Origin: Fusarium oxysporum f. sp. lycopersici 4287
Taxonomy: Eukaryota; Ascomycota; Sordariomycetes; Hypocreales; Nectriaceae
DNA: 64,000 nucleotides
Direction of reading: 5' to 3'
Assembly (NCBI RefSeq): GCF_000149955.1
Contig: NC_030986.1
Span: 5,761,910-5,825,909 of the forward strand
Part shown: positions 32,591 to 44,833 of the stretch, in pieces
Layout: each line of letters starts with the position of its first letter
Numbering within the stretch: the first letter of the stretch is position 1
Notes under the pieces: model-generated
The model's database searches: none
Told to the model about the DNA's origin: nothing
Seen by the model: the letters and a program-made list of their open reading frames with translations, nothing else
Position numbers and translations under genes: made by a program

Positions 32591-35500
32591 TTCAACTATC
32601 TACTGAAAGCCGCCTCCCTCGGAAATCTGTTTGCCCAGGCAATTGCGGAATGCCTTTCAAAAGCCTTGCAAGAAGAAATTCCCAGTACATATCTATTCAA
32701 GGATTGGCTCTACGATGCTGCACCAGCCGGCTCAAGGACAGCGCTTGAATCTCTCAAGCATGTCGATACCTATCTACACGCCAAAGCTCTAGAAGTTTTC
32801 CGATCTACGTTCTGCGGTAATCCTGAGAAATACTTTGGAAATGCCCTCATCAACAGGATGAGCGATTTGGCGACTGTTATAAATGGCAGGGGAGACACGG
32901 CTCTCCACTGGCTGGCGTCCACTGGGCAAACGGAGAGACTCGCTTCCTTAACCTCACAGCGGTTATCGAGTCATGTACTTAATATTCAAAACCATCAGAA
33001 GGACACACCCTTGCTGTGTGCTACCAGAGCGGGGCATTATACCACAATGGCGCAACTTCTTAGCTGCGGAGCAGATGCAAGTGTCACCAAAGCTGCAGGT
33101 GAGAACGCCCTGCACTTTCTGGGTAGTCTCGACGAGCAAGACGTTTACTCTGCAGCTCATATGCTGCTCGCTTCCGGGGCCGCTCCGGACGTAGATGCCA
33201 CAGCCTACACAGGAAACACACTCTTGCAGACGCGACCAACAGGTGGCGGGTGCCCCAAACTTTGAGCGGTTCTCTCAGACAATCCACACGTCTTGCGAGT
33301 TTTATTGGAGCTTCGCAAGCCTAGTATGCAAGGCGCTCGGATCGAGAATCCCACCACGCTGTCGGAATAAAGACTGATGTTGGTATGGGTAGTGCGACTG
33401 CACCATACAAAGGTTTTGGAAGTGCTGCACGAATTCTTCGCATCTTCGGGCTTATTTTCCAACCTGAAACAGCTTCGGTTCTGGGTTGATGGTGTCCGGC
33501 AATCCTTATCCGAGATGTGTGTCCGAGGTTGCGTGTTAGGAACCGGGACAACGGGTTTCGACATGTCCCAAGAGTTTATACAGCTCGTCTACTACGGAAG
33601 CAATAGTTTACGCTATCTTGAACAAACCCTAACGTTCTTAGAAACGCTGTCCTCTGAGATTATGGACATGGGCTGTAACGGTGCTAGGAATGCGCTCTTC
33701 TTTGCCATTCGAGAAGGAAGGAGGGACGCTGTTCGCATACTCGCAATGTTCGAAACGTCTCGAGGTAAATCACTATTCGTGGATTCACCAACCCTATCGA
33801 AGAAACTAGATGAAAGAGGACAACAAATTAGAAACATCCCTGCCAGGTACAGACTGGGCAAGAGATTCCGATTTCGAGAGAATCCCCGACATCTGTCTTC
33901 GACCTCATGTACGCCTCGATCTTTCCTAACAGCTTCTTCTGGGGATTCATATGACAGCGAGAGCGACCAGGCATATGATAATATCCCTGAACCAGTGCTA
34001 TCCAAGAAACAGCAACGGCGCAGAATGATGCACCGCCTCCGTGATATGCGGACTCCTCCGCCAAGCCCATATGGATCAGATAGCACAGATTTTAGCTCTA
34101 GTGATGAAGGCCCTGAGGATAGCGATACTGAAGATAATGGTGACATACGCACTTCGACGGCGTGGACAGCGTGGACGGCGTGGAACGATGCTCGCAACGA
34201 AGATGAGTGGAAGAATCCCAGACCGGCTTTACCCGTGACAGTTGATGAACCAACCGACCATTACTCTCTAAGCGGCTATGTGGATGCGATATTGCTGTCC
34301 GTGTATTACGGGAAACGGGCCATATTTTATGACCTAATTTCCGGGCCTGGAAGCAACACCATGCGGACAGAATCGCCTTTTCTTTGCTACGCTTATCACG
34401 ATTGGCGTGCCGTTTTCGATTTAAAATGTCGCAATGATTTTCGGGGGTATTTTCTTCGGACAGCGTGGGATTGCCCAGTTGTGGATGTCAGAGGAGACCA
34501 AGAAAACTTTGTCGAGTTCGACGGAAGATTATGCTACCCGTTGGCGTACATGACGGCTATCGCGAGATCCGTGCATCGCGACATTTGCCTAGCGTAAGGC
34601 ACCCTTGTACAATTTCACCCCTTTGCTACGAACGCTCTGCTGATCTGAATGTCCAATTCCAGTCACATACTCCTCATGGTCATGAAGCAGGGCGATATAC
34701 CGGAGCCTGTCGGCTGGACGGCGAAGAGTTGGTTTGAGGACAAATGTCTTTCCCTGGACTCCTGCTCTGGCCAGTCGGCTCCGCTCTTCCATGCAGCCGC
34801 TCATGGGTGGGATGAGCTATCTGTTCTTCTCTTGGACCACGGGGCATTCCCGCAGAGGGCCTGCTTCTATAACAGCTCCGGTAAGATTAGGGCTAGTACC
34901 GTGCTTGCCCGACTAATTGTTACCACAAAGAACGACGAAGGGAAAGTACAGAACCTTCTTGCTACCGCGGCGAGCCAAAGCACGGAGGTGATAATCACTG
35001 TACAGGATGTTAGTGTCATAATTGGGCAGAGCCTACATGCAGGGGAGGATATCGTGTGGAATCACGGCGTTCTAAGTTGGAAGTGCTCTTCCTTCTCGAA
35101 TGAAAATCGTGATGTGCGGCTCTGGCAAGCCGTCGCGGCTGCTAATTCATCGCAGAGGCAGAAGCTCCAGGACATGAAGGCAGCGTCCTCCGCTCTACTG
35201 ATGGAGGCTGCTTGCCGCAGGCATCTCTACGCAGTAGCTACCTTGCTGGAGATTGGGGTGGACCCGAACATGGGCTGTTCCAGTTGGCTCATCATTTCCC
35301 CACGAATCACCGCCTTAGATATCGTCGCCTGGACGATGTACATAAGGTCGACCGATTGCGACGACAGCGGGCGCGCGCTCAAAGAGCGGGATGTGAAGAT
35401 ATCAGCGCTGCTTCGATCCTGGGGAGGTGTCCGAGGAGTTGAATACACAGTTGAATATCAGTTACTCATGAACATTGTGCATACATTGATCATTCCGATC

Positions 35501-36413
35501 GCTGGGACTGGTCTTCTAGTCTACACATTATACCCAATTGCGCCATTTATTCCCGTCGGTTGGCGTCAATCTTGGCGCCTAACAAAGCAATGCACTACCG
35601 ACGACGACTCAAGCGAGGTCTTGGAAACCATCGTGTTCTTCACAGGCAAGCTCATGGCCATTTTTTGGGAGCTTGGCATTGCCATACCGGTTGCATGTTA
35701 TATTTTTATGACCCGCAAGCCCATCGCCACGAGAAGGAAATAAACATCGCAGGATACATCATGGCGCTCATGATCGCCGTGGGCATTGGAGCGTTTTTCA
35801 CCACATCGCCTTGCCTCACCGAGAAGACAGAAACGCATGCCAGAGATGCATTCTACTTTGGCTTGCTCTTCGATGGAGTGTTAGGTTTATTAATCACCGT
35901 GGTAATCATATCTGTTTCTTTGTGGTTCAAGTCTTATCTGGCTTCTGGCTCCTCCGCCCCCTCAAGTTGTTAGGGGCTAGCCTCCAAGGTGGCTGTCCTC
36001 CAACCATAGTTTGGAGAGCGACATATTCTTCACTCTGGAATCCGGCGACTGGAATAATGAATACGCTCATAAACTTTGTGGTGAAGTGGGATCGACCCTG
36101 GGAGATCGGCTCATTCCACTTGAGCTGGAGAAGCAGAATACAGCTTCAACTCAACAATGACCTTGAGAATTATGTTGAGTCAAATTATCAAATTTGGCCT
36201 GACGAGATCGTAGAGAGTCACGGGAATCAGGCACACCGTCCCCCGCAACGATGCTACCTGCTACGGTCGTTTAGATTGCTTGCGAGAAAGGTGCTAGGAC
36301 ATAACTGTTCTGGTTTATCTTCCGATGGATATGACTGGACGACAAGTAATGTTGATTTCATGAACAATCATTGCGGAGAGAGCGATTTACAGTTGGCCAG
36401 GTTGGAGGAGTAG
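32591..36413 (+). pseudogene. Kinase-ankyrin membrane protein, ankyrin and transmembrane part with in-frame stops
   Basis: Continuation of the gene above. Ankyrin repeats are clear: GDTALHWLASTGQTERLASL, DTPLLCATRAGHYTTMAQLL, ENALHFLGSL. The same frame is cut by TGA at about 33263 and TAA at about 33368, yet ankyrin-like sequence continues between and after them (DNPHVLRVLLEL, then LHHTKVLEVLHEF). The next frame runs to 34590. A good intron (GTAAGG to TTCCAG, about 34593-34660) leads to a frame with more repeats (PLFHAAAHGWDELSVLLLDH) and two membrane segments near 35480-35740. TAA at about 35741 is followed in another frame by further membrane segments (YIMALMIAVGIGAFF) up to 35973. A possible C-terminal tail in a third frame reaches 36413. 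At least two stops and two shifts indicate a decayed gene. Confidence 0.6.
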
Positions 36414-39149
36414 GGAGATGCTCAAGCCTGTGAAATGAATTGTCGTTGATACAATCATTCATTGACTCTTCAGCGTTTTGGTAGCGTGGTTCTATCACAG
36501 ATGGGTCAACTCATTGTTTCAGATCAAAACAGCAGACTTTAGCTCCCAGACCAGGAGCAAAAGCTAGTCTACTAGCCAAGAGGAGTGCAAATGCTGGAGA
36601 GAGCCGTGGTTTCAACTCGATTTGTCAGCTCGACAAAGTAGATTAGTTCGTGCACAGGTTGTCATTCTAATGAGAGATATGGGATATTCGTTTATTTTTG
36701 TGTTTGGTACTATAAACCCGTGGCCGATTCTTGACTCATTTCATATTACTGAATGCCAAATACCCTCGTATACAACTGGCGAACATGTCGTAAGACAAAC
36801 GAACTTGTACTAAATCAAGTCATGAGCCAAGGCAGATTTCTGGTTGAGTAGTAGTAGCCCAGTCACACCTAGCTCAATGAAGTGAATGTTTCATGCTATC
36901 AATAATTTCTCACTGCCAGAGAGACTACTTTGGTCGGGAGGGGGGCTATGCGGTCTGAACAGACGCTGAAAAATAAAGTTCGCGGCTGCATTAGTTATCT
37001 GCTGTGTCAGGAAGTGTTGGGATAAGTTGGCCGTGACCCGTTTCAAACACCTCACTTTCTAAACTTACGGCCACGGTGGACGAACCCATGATACAGAGCA
37101 GCACCCAGCTCAACTAAAACATAAATTGATAATTTCTCAATTGATGCTCATCGCTCTATCTGTATCTCTACTAGGATATGGTTTCTGGCCGCGCCTCTTG
37201 TGCATATCTGCAACTCGGACTCTAAGCGCCGACCGTGGCTGACCATCTGCCGTCTCATTGTTTCAAAACGCTCTCTATACAACAATAAACTCACACCTAA
37301 TAACCTTATTGACTGTTTTTAGCATTGGACACATGTGATGAACTGGGAAGGCCTCGGACCTATAAGCCAATAGTCTCGGAATGACAAGTGGTGCCAGCCG
37401 TATTTCAAAGTGTCAGGTAGTTATCATGACTGATCGCAGTTGTCCGACACTTGTGGGTTGTCTCCCTGCTTTTCTTTCGATGGTGCCCCCAAGAAGCGGT
37501 TCAGTGGACTCTTCTGTTTCTTTGCATCCTTGTCCACATCGACTGGAGGTCCTGGGGAAAGGAATGGGACATTTGCTAAGACGGCGAGAATACTCTCAAT
37601 TAAAGTCATCGTCGTGTTGGCTATGGTTTATTCTCGTGTGTTGTCAGAATGAGGTCTGGAGCTGATCGCTGGAGTCCCCAGAAACTCGTTATAAAGGATA
37701 TCAATCGATTGATAGGCAGCAGTTATTCAGGTTCTCAATCAACATCGACGTGAGTATTGGGTGACGTCAGCTCATGCTGTTGGTCCGTCTCGTTCACCTC
37801 AGGAAGATGCCAGATCGTTATGCAATGTTTTCCAGCCTCTAATCTGCCAAATACGCGAGAGGTTACCCATCAATTGAATTATTGACGGCATCAATCTCTA
37901 CGAAACAGATGAACATCTTGCAGACATATCGATAGTAATTTTTATCTGAATGATCTTGTTCACAGGTCTGGTATTGAAAACGACTAAACATCCCCTTACA
38001 TCTTCACTACCTATACTAGAAGTGCACCAGATATTTAATGAAGATCACAATCCATGCTTATTACATATTAAAGGAAACCCTACAGCGGAAAGGAGTCTGC
38101 GGTTGAATATCTTCTGATAATATTATCTAATAATTTTGAACATAAAACAAGGAGCTCCCCCAAAAGCAGCTCTCCTGAAGCTACCCACTTCCACCAGACT
38201 GTTACATTCTTATACTATTTGCATCAATTATCTGTCTTAGGAAGCAAAGGAAATACTAGAGAGGGACTGTATTATTACACTGGACTTGCTCAAGTGTTTT
38301 CGGAACCTATCCTTCCCGAACTCGGTAGTGGGATGGGACCTGGATGTGGTCAGTGCGTGCTATATACGAACTGTTGGCTCTTTTGAGAGTGTTGTTGGAT
38401 GAAAACTATTATAGATCTTTTGGAACCATGTTAAGCTGCCTACTTGGGATGAACTGACATATTCCAGGCTGTTTGATATTGGTTTCGGCTTACCCTTGTC
38501 TTGGGGACCCTGGAAACTACGTCAAACGTTAACGTGGAAGTACTTAATGCCGAGGGAATAATGGGGCATAACCCTGTTTTAGAGTACATGATTGGTCCAA
38601 CTTCATCAAGACGGGCCCTGCCGACACTTCCCAGTATCCATTATTTACCCGGGAGGTTCCTGACTCGGATATCCCTGCTAATAGCATGTTTGAGACTTGA
38701 CATCTCTGTTGACCCCGTGATGCTTGCGGGGTTGGCTAAAACGAATGAGACGTGCCTTATAGCAAATCGCTTAATTGAAAGCTGACATCTAGTTTGCAAG
38801 GATTGCTGAAATAAAGTTTAAGCTTATAAAACACACGGTTCAAGAAGGTGGAGTTGTTGGTCACTTGTCTCATAGTTCGGTCATGCCGATGAGTTTACGG
38901 CATTACAGGAGACGAGGAAACGGGGATACCATCGAAAAACACAGAGACATGAAGAGAAGAAAAGACTATAAAGTGTCGAGGTTTCCCAAGTTATCCTTTC
39001 TTCAATCAACTCAACAACTCAGTTCGCTTCCTCATAATCTGCTGCGCAGTTTCATCCCTTACAACTTGATCTCTTTCTTCAAAGCTCTTTGCTTCAACTT
39101 TACAATTTTCACCAAGTCCGTGACTTACACACTATTCAAACCTTTCAAA
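36414..39149. other. Long gene-poor stretch
   Basis: 2.7 kb with no supported gene. The only minus-strand candidate is a 61-codon ATG ORF at 37424-37609 (MTLIESILAVLANVPFLSPG). It has a hydrophobic start and a Lys-rich tail but no family, and I rate it a weak possibility. Local AT-rich patches occur around 37990-38130. It includes the promoter of the secreted protein at 39150. Confidence 0.35.
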
Positions 39150-39780
39150 ATGAACTCTCTCACTAAACTCGTCGCCGCCGTCGCCGGATGCTCTGCCATT
39201 GTCAATGGCGCAGTGATCCCAGCCGAGAACGGCCTTCACACTACCACGCTCCAGACCCGAGACACAGCCAAGGGCACTGGCCATATTCTCAGCAAGCGTG
39301 AGCCGGTCACCATTGCTATTCTGACCGCGGCTGGTACCGCGGCAGTTACTGCCATCGTCAACGAGGCCGTTAGCGCTGCCGCCGCTTTTATCGGTGACAT
39401 TTCCAACTTTGACGCTGGCCGTGAAGCCTTCACCGTTCAAACAACCGAGACCATGATGGCTAATAACCCCGACCCCGAACGTTTCCAGGCCGCTGCCTGC
39501 TATAATAAAGCCTTCTCGGTTGCTGATCCTGCCAACATTGACGGACAGTCCTCCGTTGAGTTCAGACTTGGAATCCTTAACACCGATTATGAGTGCATGT
39601 ACATTGCTGCCCCTAACCAGTTCTTTACTGAGGGCGATGGAGGTCTCATCAACGTAAGTCATAATTGAGCCACATATCGAAGTTCATGCCCATTTTGACT
39701 AACGCTAAATACAGCTCTCCTTTACCCATACCGATCGATGCACTTTTGATCAAGAAACAGCTGATCTCACTTGTGTTTAA
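39150..39780 (+). CDS. Small secreted protein with kexin-type site
   Basis: Two exons: 39150..39653 and 39715..39780, 189 aa. The intron has donor GTAAGT, branch GCTAAAT or GACTAACG, and acceptor ACAG. The start at 39150 (MNSLTKLVAAVAGCSAIVNG) gives a typical signal peptide; upstream codons in the same frame belong to the 5' leader. A Lys-Arg pair in HILSKREPVTI is a likely Kex2 cleavage site. The mature part begins with an Ala/Val-rich helix (AAGTAAVTAIVNEAVSAAAA) and has four Cys in its second half, the last in DLTCV at the C-terminus. The family is not named. Secreted fungal proteins of this form may act outside the cell or on a host, which is speculation. Confidence 0.82.
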
Positions 39781-39849
39781 GTGAAAAGCACGAGAAATTA
39801 TCCTTTTTAGAAAAGCTTTGTTCAAGCTAGGAGATATTGGTCAAGCAGC

Positions 39850-40610
39850 GGTTAGAGATGCAATAGTCTAGTCTTTACATCACATCTCATACAATATTAC
39901 TAAAGAAGCTCATAATAATCCCCAATAGCCTAAAGACCTAGCGGAAACAGACCTGAAGTGAAAATATTAGGATACCATGTTACGATCACCTAAACAAGAG
40001 GTGCAGGTGTCAAAGACACGAGGCGCCTTTGCTGCTTGTAAGGCGGATAGTAGACTACTGTATCTTAACTTTATCTTTATGAATAGTCTAGTGCATTACA
40101 AGATATTAAATAGCCGTAGTAAGAGCTTATTAAAGAGATTATATATATATATAAAGGCAGAAGTACTTGCCTTTTGTTAATATTAATAGCTAGATACTTA
40201 AGATAGAATCTAGCACTAATAAAAATAAAACTACTTAACCGAAGTATAGCTAAGTTAAAGAGATTATAGATAAATTATTAGAACTGTTGTTTTATATTAA
40301 AAAACTACTTATTAAGGTACTTAGAGATTAGGGTAAAATATTTAAGATTTCTAAGAATACTATAATATTTATTAAATTATTATTCCCTTACTCAGCTTAC
40401 TTTGCCCTTATACTTACTAAATTTCTATCATTTGGCTTATAAAGATGTACACCACTGCTTCCCCAACTTTATAAATAAGTAGAACAAGAAAAGCTTAGAC
40501 CCTAAATTATATTTACTTTAGAGGATATTTTATAAGTTATCCTACACTTGCCTGAACTTCTTTAAATCTTAGGACTAAGACCCTAAGTCTTATTAAAGTT
40601 CCCCATGGTG
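39850..40610. repeat. AT-rich, RIP-like relic
   Basis: About 750 bp dominated by TA, TTA and AAG/CTT runs, including a (TA)n block at 40141-40155, with no long frame. The edges against normal-composition sequence are sharp, near 39850 and 40600. This is how RIP-mutated transposon copies look in Sordariomycetes, but I cannot identify the element or terminal repeats. From 40610 to 41046 there is ordinary intergenic sequence. Confidence 0.45.
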
Positions 40611-41046
40611 ATGTAAGCTATCAGCCACATGTCTCAACTGCAAATAATACTTCTGAAAGTTTTCTCGTCTAATGCCCTCGAATTCAATGTCAGACTCGAT
40701 ATTGGAGTCACAGAATCCTACCCCCAAGCAATTGGCGAGGTTAAGACTTATGGCTAAGAGCTTATAATTGCCACAGCGAAGTTAGCGAACCCCATAACCC
40801 AATCACCCAAACTTTTAACCTCGTGCACAAAAGAAACTTCTGCAACTCTGAAGATATTGGATATTGGCTATTCGCGATTGAACTATCATTCAGGGCCCCC
40901 ACAGTGGCGGCTCGGTGAGTATAATAGCCGACTGTTCTCCTTTTTCTTTCTGACCTTTCTCTCCCTCTTATGCGATCATTGCCTACCCCAGGCACATTAA
41001 TGAGAAACAAACTTTAGAACCAGCAATTAAGATAAAATACGTCAAT

Positions 41047-42539
41047 ATGTTGATACGGTGGCTGTACAAATTGTTTTGCCGCCAAACACGCCCAAACCGC
41101 AATGTTTCTGGTAAGTCCGTTCTACTTCTTGAACGATTTAGCACTAATGTATGTCTCAAGCAAACACAACCATCGACGAGACTCTTGAGACGATTGTTCA
41201 TGGCGCCCATAACAAACCGAATGGGGAGGTCTGCACAAGCACTGGAGTCCCAAAGGTGAATATTCATAATCTCCCTGACAAGCCGAATGACGAGGACTGG
41301 ACCAGCAGCATAGTTCAAGATGTTGTGGATCAAAGCAAATCAAACGTATTGAGAGAAATGACAGAGGTTGTCGACAAACCAGAAATTCATCTTTTGAACC
41401 TCCCGGATGAGATCATCTTGCTTATTATCAAAAACCTATATGAGGGATCCGACAAGCCCTCATTATTTGAGATTTTCGTTCTTCGCCAGGTGTCCCAAAA
41501 GTTCAGAGGCCTCATGAGAGACAATACCTTTCTGTCCCATGTCTTCTCTGATCGAGGCTGCTGCGAATGGTGCACAGGGGGGTTCCGGGGGAAATGGACA
41601 CGCATAAAACCCTCACCCTACGAGCTGCACTGCTTCGAACACAAGATAAAAAGGTCTGGCATAGACATCAAAGGACTGGGAGGTCTCATTAGGATGGAAC
41701 GAATCTGCAAGACGTGCCGACCAGAGTTTGAGTCTCGGCAACGAACAGGCGTCTCCCTGGATTGCAAGTTTGCAGCACGGACTGGCCAAGACTGGATGTA
41801 CTGTTGTGCTTGCAAAGTTGAGCATCAAACCCTGTGTTTTCCAAGCGAAGTGGCTCGAAAGCAATCAAATCGGGTATGCATTGCCAGGACAGGCTATATT
41901 CGTATATGCGCCCATGAAGTATTATCTTGGGACGAGTTGCAAGCATCTCTTGGGTACGGACAGGGCGTAGTCACGAAGTTCAAGAAAGTTTGCAAGCATT
42001 CAAGCCACTTTTTTCATCACAACGACGAGCGACAGCTACCTACCGCTAAGGCTGAAGGGAACAAAGCTATCTGCACTCTTCACCTATCATCTGGAATTCA
42101 CTCAAAGGAAAGTCTTAACGAAACCTACTGCCAGGGAGACGGAAGGAGCGACAATGTTGAATATCGGAACCATATATTACCACTTGGTATGACGCAGATG
42201 GCACGGGAGTCTGAGGGGAAGAGCCCGAGGGTACATGATGAGAAAATGGCGGGTCAGACAGCATCAATTTCTTATGAGGATTGTTTGGAAGACTATGAGT
42301 GCCTGCAATTTCGCTATACACGATCAATATTACCGAATGCGTCAGCACACAACCTTCCGGGACACAGTTGGTACCATGCAATCAGCCCAGAGTCTTATTC
42401 GTATGCTGGACCTTGTGGTGTACCAGAGACCTGCTCTGATGCTTTCTGCCGGAATTATTACTCTTCTGGGCTTCGCTATCGGCATGCTGATTATGGGAAA
42501 GCAAAAGGATATAATCACTTATGGAGGACAAAGAGGTAG
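41047..42539 (+). CDS. F-box domain protein
   Basis: Two exons: 41047..41110 and 41161..42539, 480 aa. The 50-nt intron has donor GTAAGT and branch GCACTAATG. It adds an N-terminus (MLIRWLYKLFCRQTRP) to a frame that otherwise begins at ATG 41151. The F-box is at about residues 95-130 (LLNLPDEIILLIIKNLYEGS, then LRQVSQKFRGLMRD). A Cys-rich central part follows: CCEWCTGGF, ICKTCRPEF, MYCCACKVEH, with CxxC pairs that could bind zinc. F-box proteins recruit substrates to SCF ubiquitin ligases through Skp1. The substrate is unknown. The C-terminal 100 residues look unordered, and AT-rich sequence follows the stop. Confidence 0.75.
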
Positions 42540-42882
42540 TATGTATTATTAACATTAAGGCTCCTTTTGTTTTAAGTTAAATATAAGTATTTAAAATAAT
42601 CAATTAAATTATATCTTCAAGCAACTAAAGGCTTACATCTTTTATTTCTATTTTCATAATTACTATACCTTCAAAGTAGTTCCGAAGGTAATTAAGATTC
42701 CTTGTTTGCTTTGTCTCTGTGGCGGCTAATGAAACGATCCTCAAAATGCTGTGCGGCCTGAAGCATTAGGCACTAACTTTGTCCCATCCTTCTGTACCGC
42801 TGATTCAAACTTCTACCTTTCACGACTTTTTTCCCTTTGTCCATAACCCCAAAGCTTCCCATGAAGAGATATTACCGCAGCC
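42540..42882. other. Intergenic, AT-rich start
   Basis: 343 bp. The first 120 bp are AT rich. The remainder is the presumed promoter of the kinase-like gene. No gene is seen. Confidence 0.4.
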
Positions 42883-43907
42883 ATGCGACAAGATCTAGCC
42901 TACTGGCAAGTGCACGACACTGAGGATGACTGTGATTTGGTCATCCGATCTAAATCTGGCCATGTATTCTACTGCCACATTTGTCCCAGTCAATTTATTC
43001 GATCTCCCACCATCACAGAACAGTACTTCAAATGTCTCGAGCTCTTGAGAACAGGAGAAGTAGAAATTGATGATTTCTACGAGGAAGATGCCTACGAATG
43101 GTTGTTAAATTGCTTCGAGCCTTTGATTGCGCGACTTGCGCCATCCTCAGAGCTTCAGGTCGTTACGCAGCCGACCTTGGCTCATTACTATTCCCCTGAA
43201 CAAACCTTCGTCTGCCACCTCAAAGCTGTGGACGGTAAGCTACAGCCTGAACAAGTCGACACCAAAAACCATGGATGGAGTAGCCCGATTGTCAAATTCG
43301 ATTCCGACTTCTTGACTGAGCTGAATCAGTGGACTCAATCCTACACTCCATCCCAAGTTCAAGTATGCTATGATCGACCGGAGGACAGTTTGATCAAACC
43401 GCCAACCTGTATCAACATCACTAATCAAGATGGTCAACCCCTCAAATGTTTCTTGAAGAAGTTCGGACTCTCCTTTGGCCCATCACATGCAAAGAAGGAA
43501 CTTCTTGTATTGAAGAAGATTACCGAATCTCAGATACCTCCTCCACCTCAAGCGTATATCTGTCGCCTCGTGGGAGTGGTTCGAGAAGGAAACGGGCTTC
43601 TAGGAATGTTGTTCTCCTGGATTGACAAGAAGAGTGTACTGTCCAAGGCCAAAGCTTCTGCAAGCTCCCCAGAGTTAAGAAAAAACGTTGGGCAACTCAA
43701 ATTCGGAATCCACTTGACAGTCTTCACGAGAATGACATTATATGGGGAGATGCCAAAGGGGAGAATGTTCTTATAGATCAGAATGATGATGCCTGGATCA
43801 TCGACTTTGGTGGAAGCTACACTATGGGCTGGGTTGATGAGGACAAGGCTGGGACACTGGAGGGCGATGAGCAAGGTGTTGCGAAGATCTTGGAACTTCT
43901 GGAGTAG
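42883..43907 (+). CDS. Protein-kinase-like protein, split by a -1 frame change
   Basis: ATG at 42883 opens a frame to a stop at 43776. From 43686 onward the conserved kinase sequence is instead in the -1 frame and ends at TAG 43905-43907. Read through the shift, the protein is 341 aa. The first part has CFLKKFG (candidate Lys), AKKELLVLKKI (candidate Glu) and LLGMLFSWID. The second part has RWATQIRNPLDSLH, DIIWGDAKGENVLID (catalytic Asp and Asn) and AWIIDFGGSYTMGW (DFG). All catalytic residues are thus split between two frames. The switch point lies exactly on A AAA AAC (43680-43686). Either this is a homopolymer indel in a decaying gene, or the shift is made in translation. The family (fungal APH/kinase-like proteins) has no assigned substrate. 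Confidence 0.68.
43680..43686 (+). other. A AAA AAC heptamer at the frame switch
   Basis: In the upstream frame the codons are AGA AAA AAC, so the heptamer is phased X XXY YYZ, the arrangement used in known -1 ribosomal frameshift sites. A slip here puts the ribosome into the frame that encodes WGD and DFG. A short GTTG/CAAC stem begins almost directly after it, but no clear stimulatory pseudoknot is seen at the usual 5-9 nt spacing. Confidence 0.35.
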
Positions 43908-44215
43908 TCTGAGCTATGGAATAGTTGATAGTCTTGGCAATCTCTTAGGAATTGTATATTGTCGGGGGTGAGCTTTGACTACTGGATCGGTACTTGCATT
44001 AGGGGAGGTGGCTAGTTGGTATACTGCCTGAAACCTGTTTATAAAAGTGTTGTTTTGGGATGATAGACCTGACAGCTGATACTTGCATTGCGCGCCTTAC
44101 TTGTACAAGGGGAGGAGCGTTAGGTAGTGTTCTTATTCGAGATATCTGGTCATGTATCAATCTAAAGTTTAGTGATTGCTGCCTCTCGTCTCCCTAAGCG
44201 CTTTTCATAAGTTCA

Positions 44216-44833
44216 TTAGAAGGCAGACCGAGTTCGGACATCCTATCACCTGTCAGTATGCAGACCCTATGCCAGGACTAGAAGGGAGGAAAAATATCAG
44301 ATTAAAACGTACAGAGACTTTACGTTCAATGTCCCTCACGGAGCGATCGAGCTTGTCTGCAATTTGTTGCTTCTTGTCTGCAGGAAGTAGCCGATACCGC
44401 TCGCATAGATCTCCATCTATGAAGCCCTTGATCGGCTCATAATAGCTACGATACATCAGATGGTCACGGCCAACAGGCGACGGGTCAAGAGTACGCATCT
44501 GCATCTCTAGCGTGTGAAAGAATTCAGCGTCCTCGCGTGTGACGAAGGGGATGAGCACGCCGATGGTGCCTTGTAAACCGCTCCAAACGAGAACATCCTG
44601 CCCGCCTACGATAAGATTGCCCTTGGCGATGCTGGTGGGTATATCATGGGCGAAGAAATGTGCCACTGAGTCAAATCGGTTTGGCGCACCGTTAAGGTAA
44701 TTCCGTGCATAATCTCCAACGTGATGGCTCGTCTTCTTGGGACAGCGCACAATCCAGATATTACCGAATTTATCACCACCAACCACCGATTCGTGGTCTA
44801 CCATAGTCGTACATGTCGTCCACCGTGCCAGCT
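44216..44833 (-). pseudogene. C-terminal fragment of splicing factor Rse1/SF3b130
   Basis: The minus strand from about 44830 reads [20 protein letters not shown], then [40 protein letters not shown] and [20 protein letters not shown]. An intron (44312..44243, donor GTACGT) leads to the ending DVRTRSAF and a stop at 44216. This is the last about 200 of about 1200 residues of the SF3b subunit Rse1, with its normal C-terminus and a terminal intron. The rest of the gene is absent. An in-frame TAG lies just upstream of the homology, so it is not fused to the neighbouring reading frame. It is a partial duplication and not the working copy. The 308 bp from 43908 to 44215 hold no gene. Confidence 0.85.

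Noticed and set aside
34154..34192. Short tandem repeat (TGGACAGCG-like units) in the kinase-ankyrin gene
   Set aside because: Only about three imperfect 9-mers inside coding sequence (TAWTAWTAW); not a CRISPR or a mobile repeat.
38865..39149. Extended N-terminus for the secreted protein (frame open from 38865)
   Set aside because: The ATG at 39150 gives a textbook signal peptide. The upstream codons are leader-like and would bury it.
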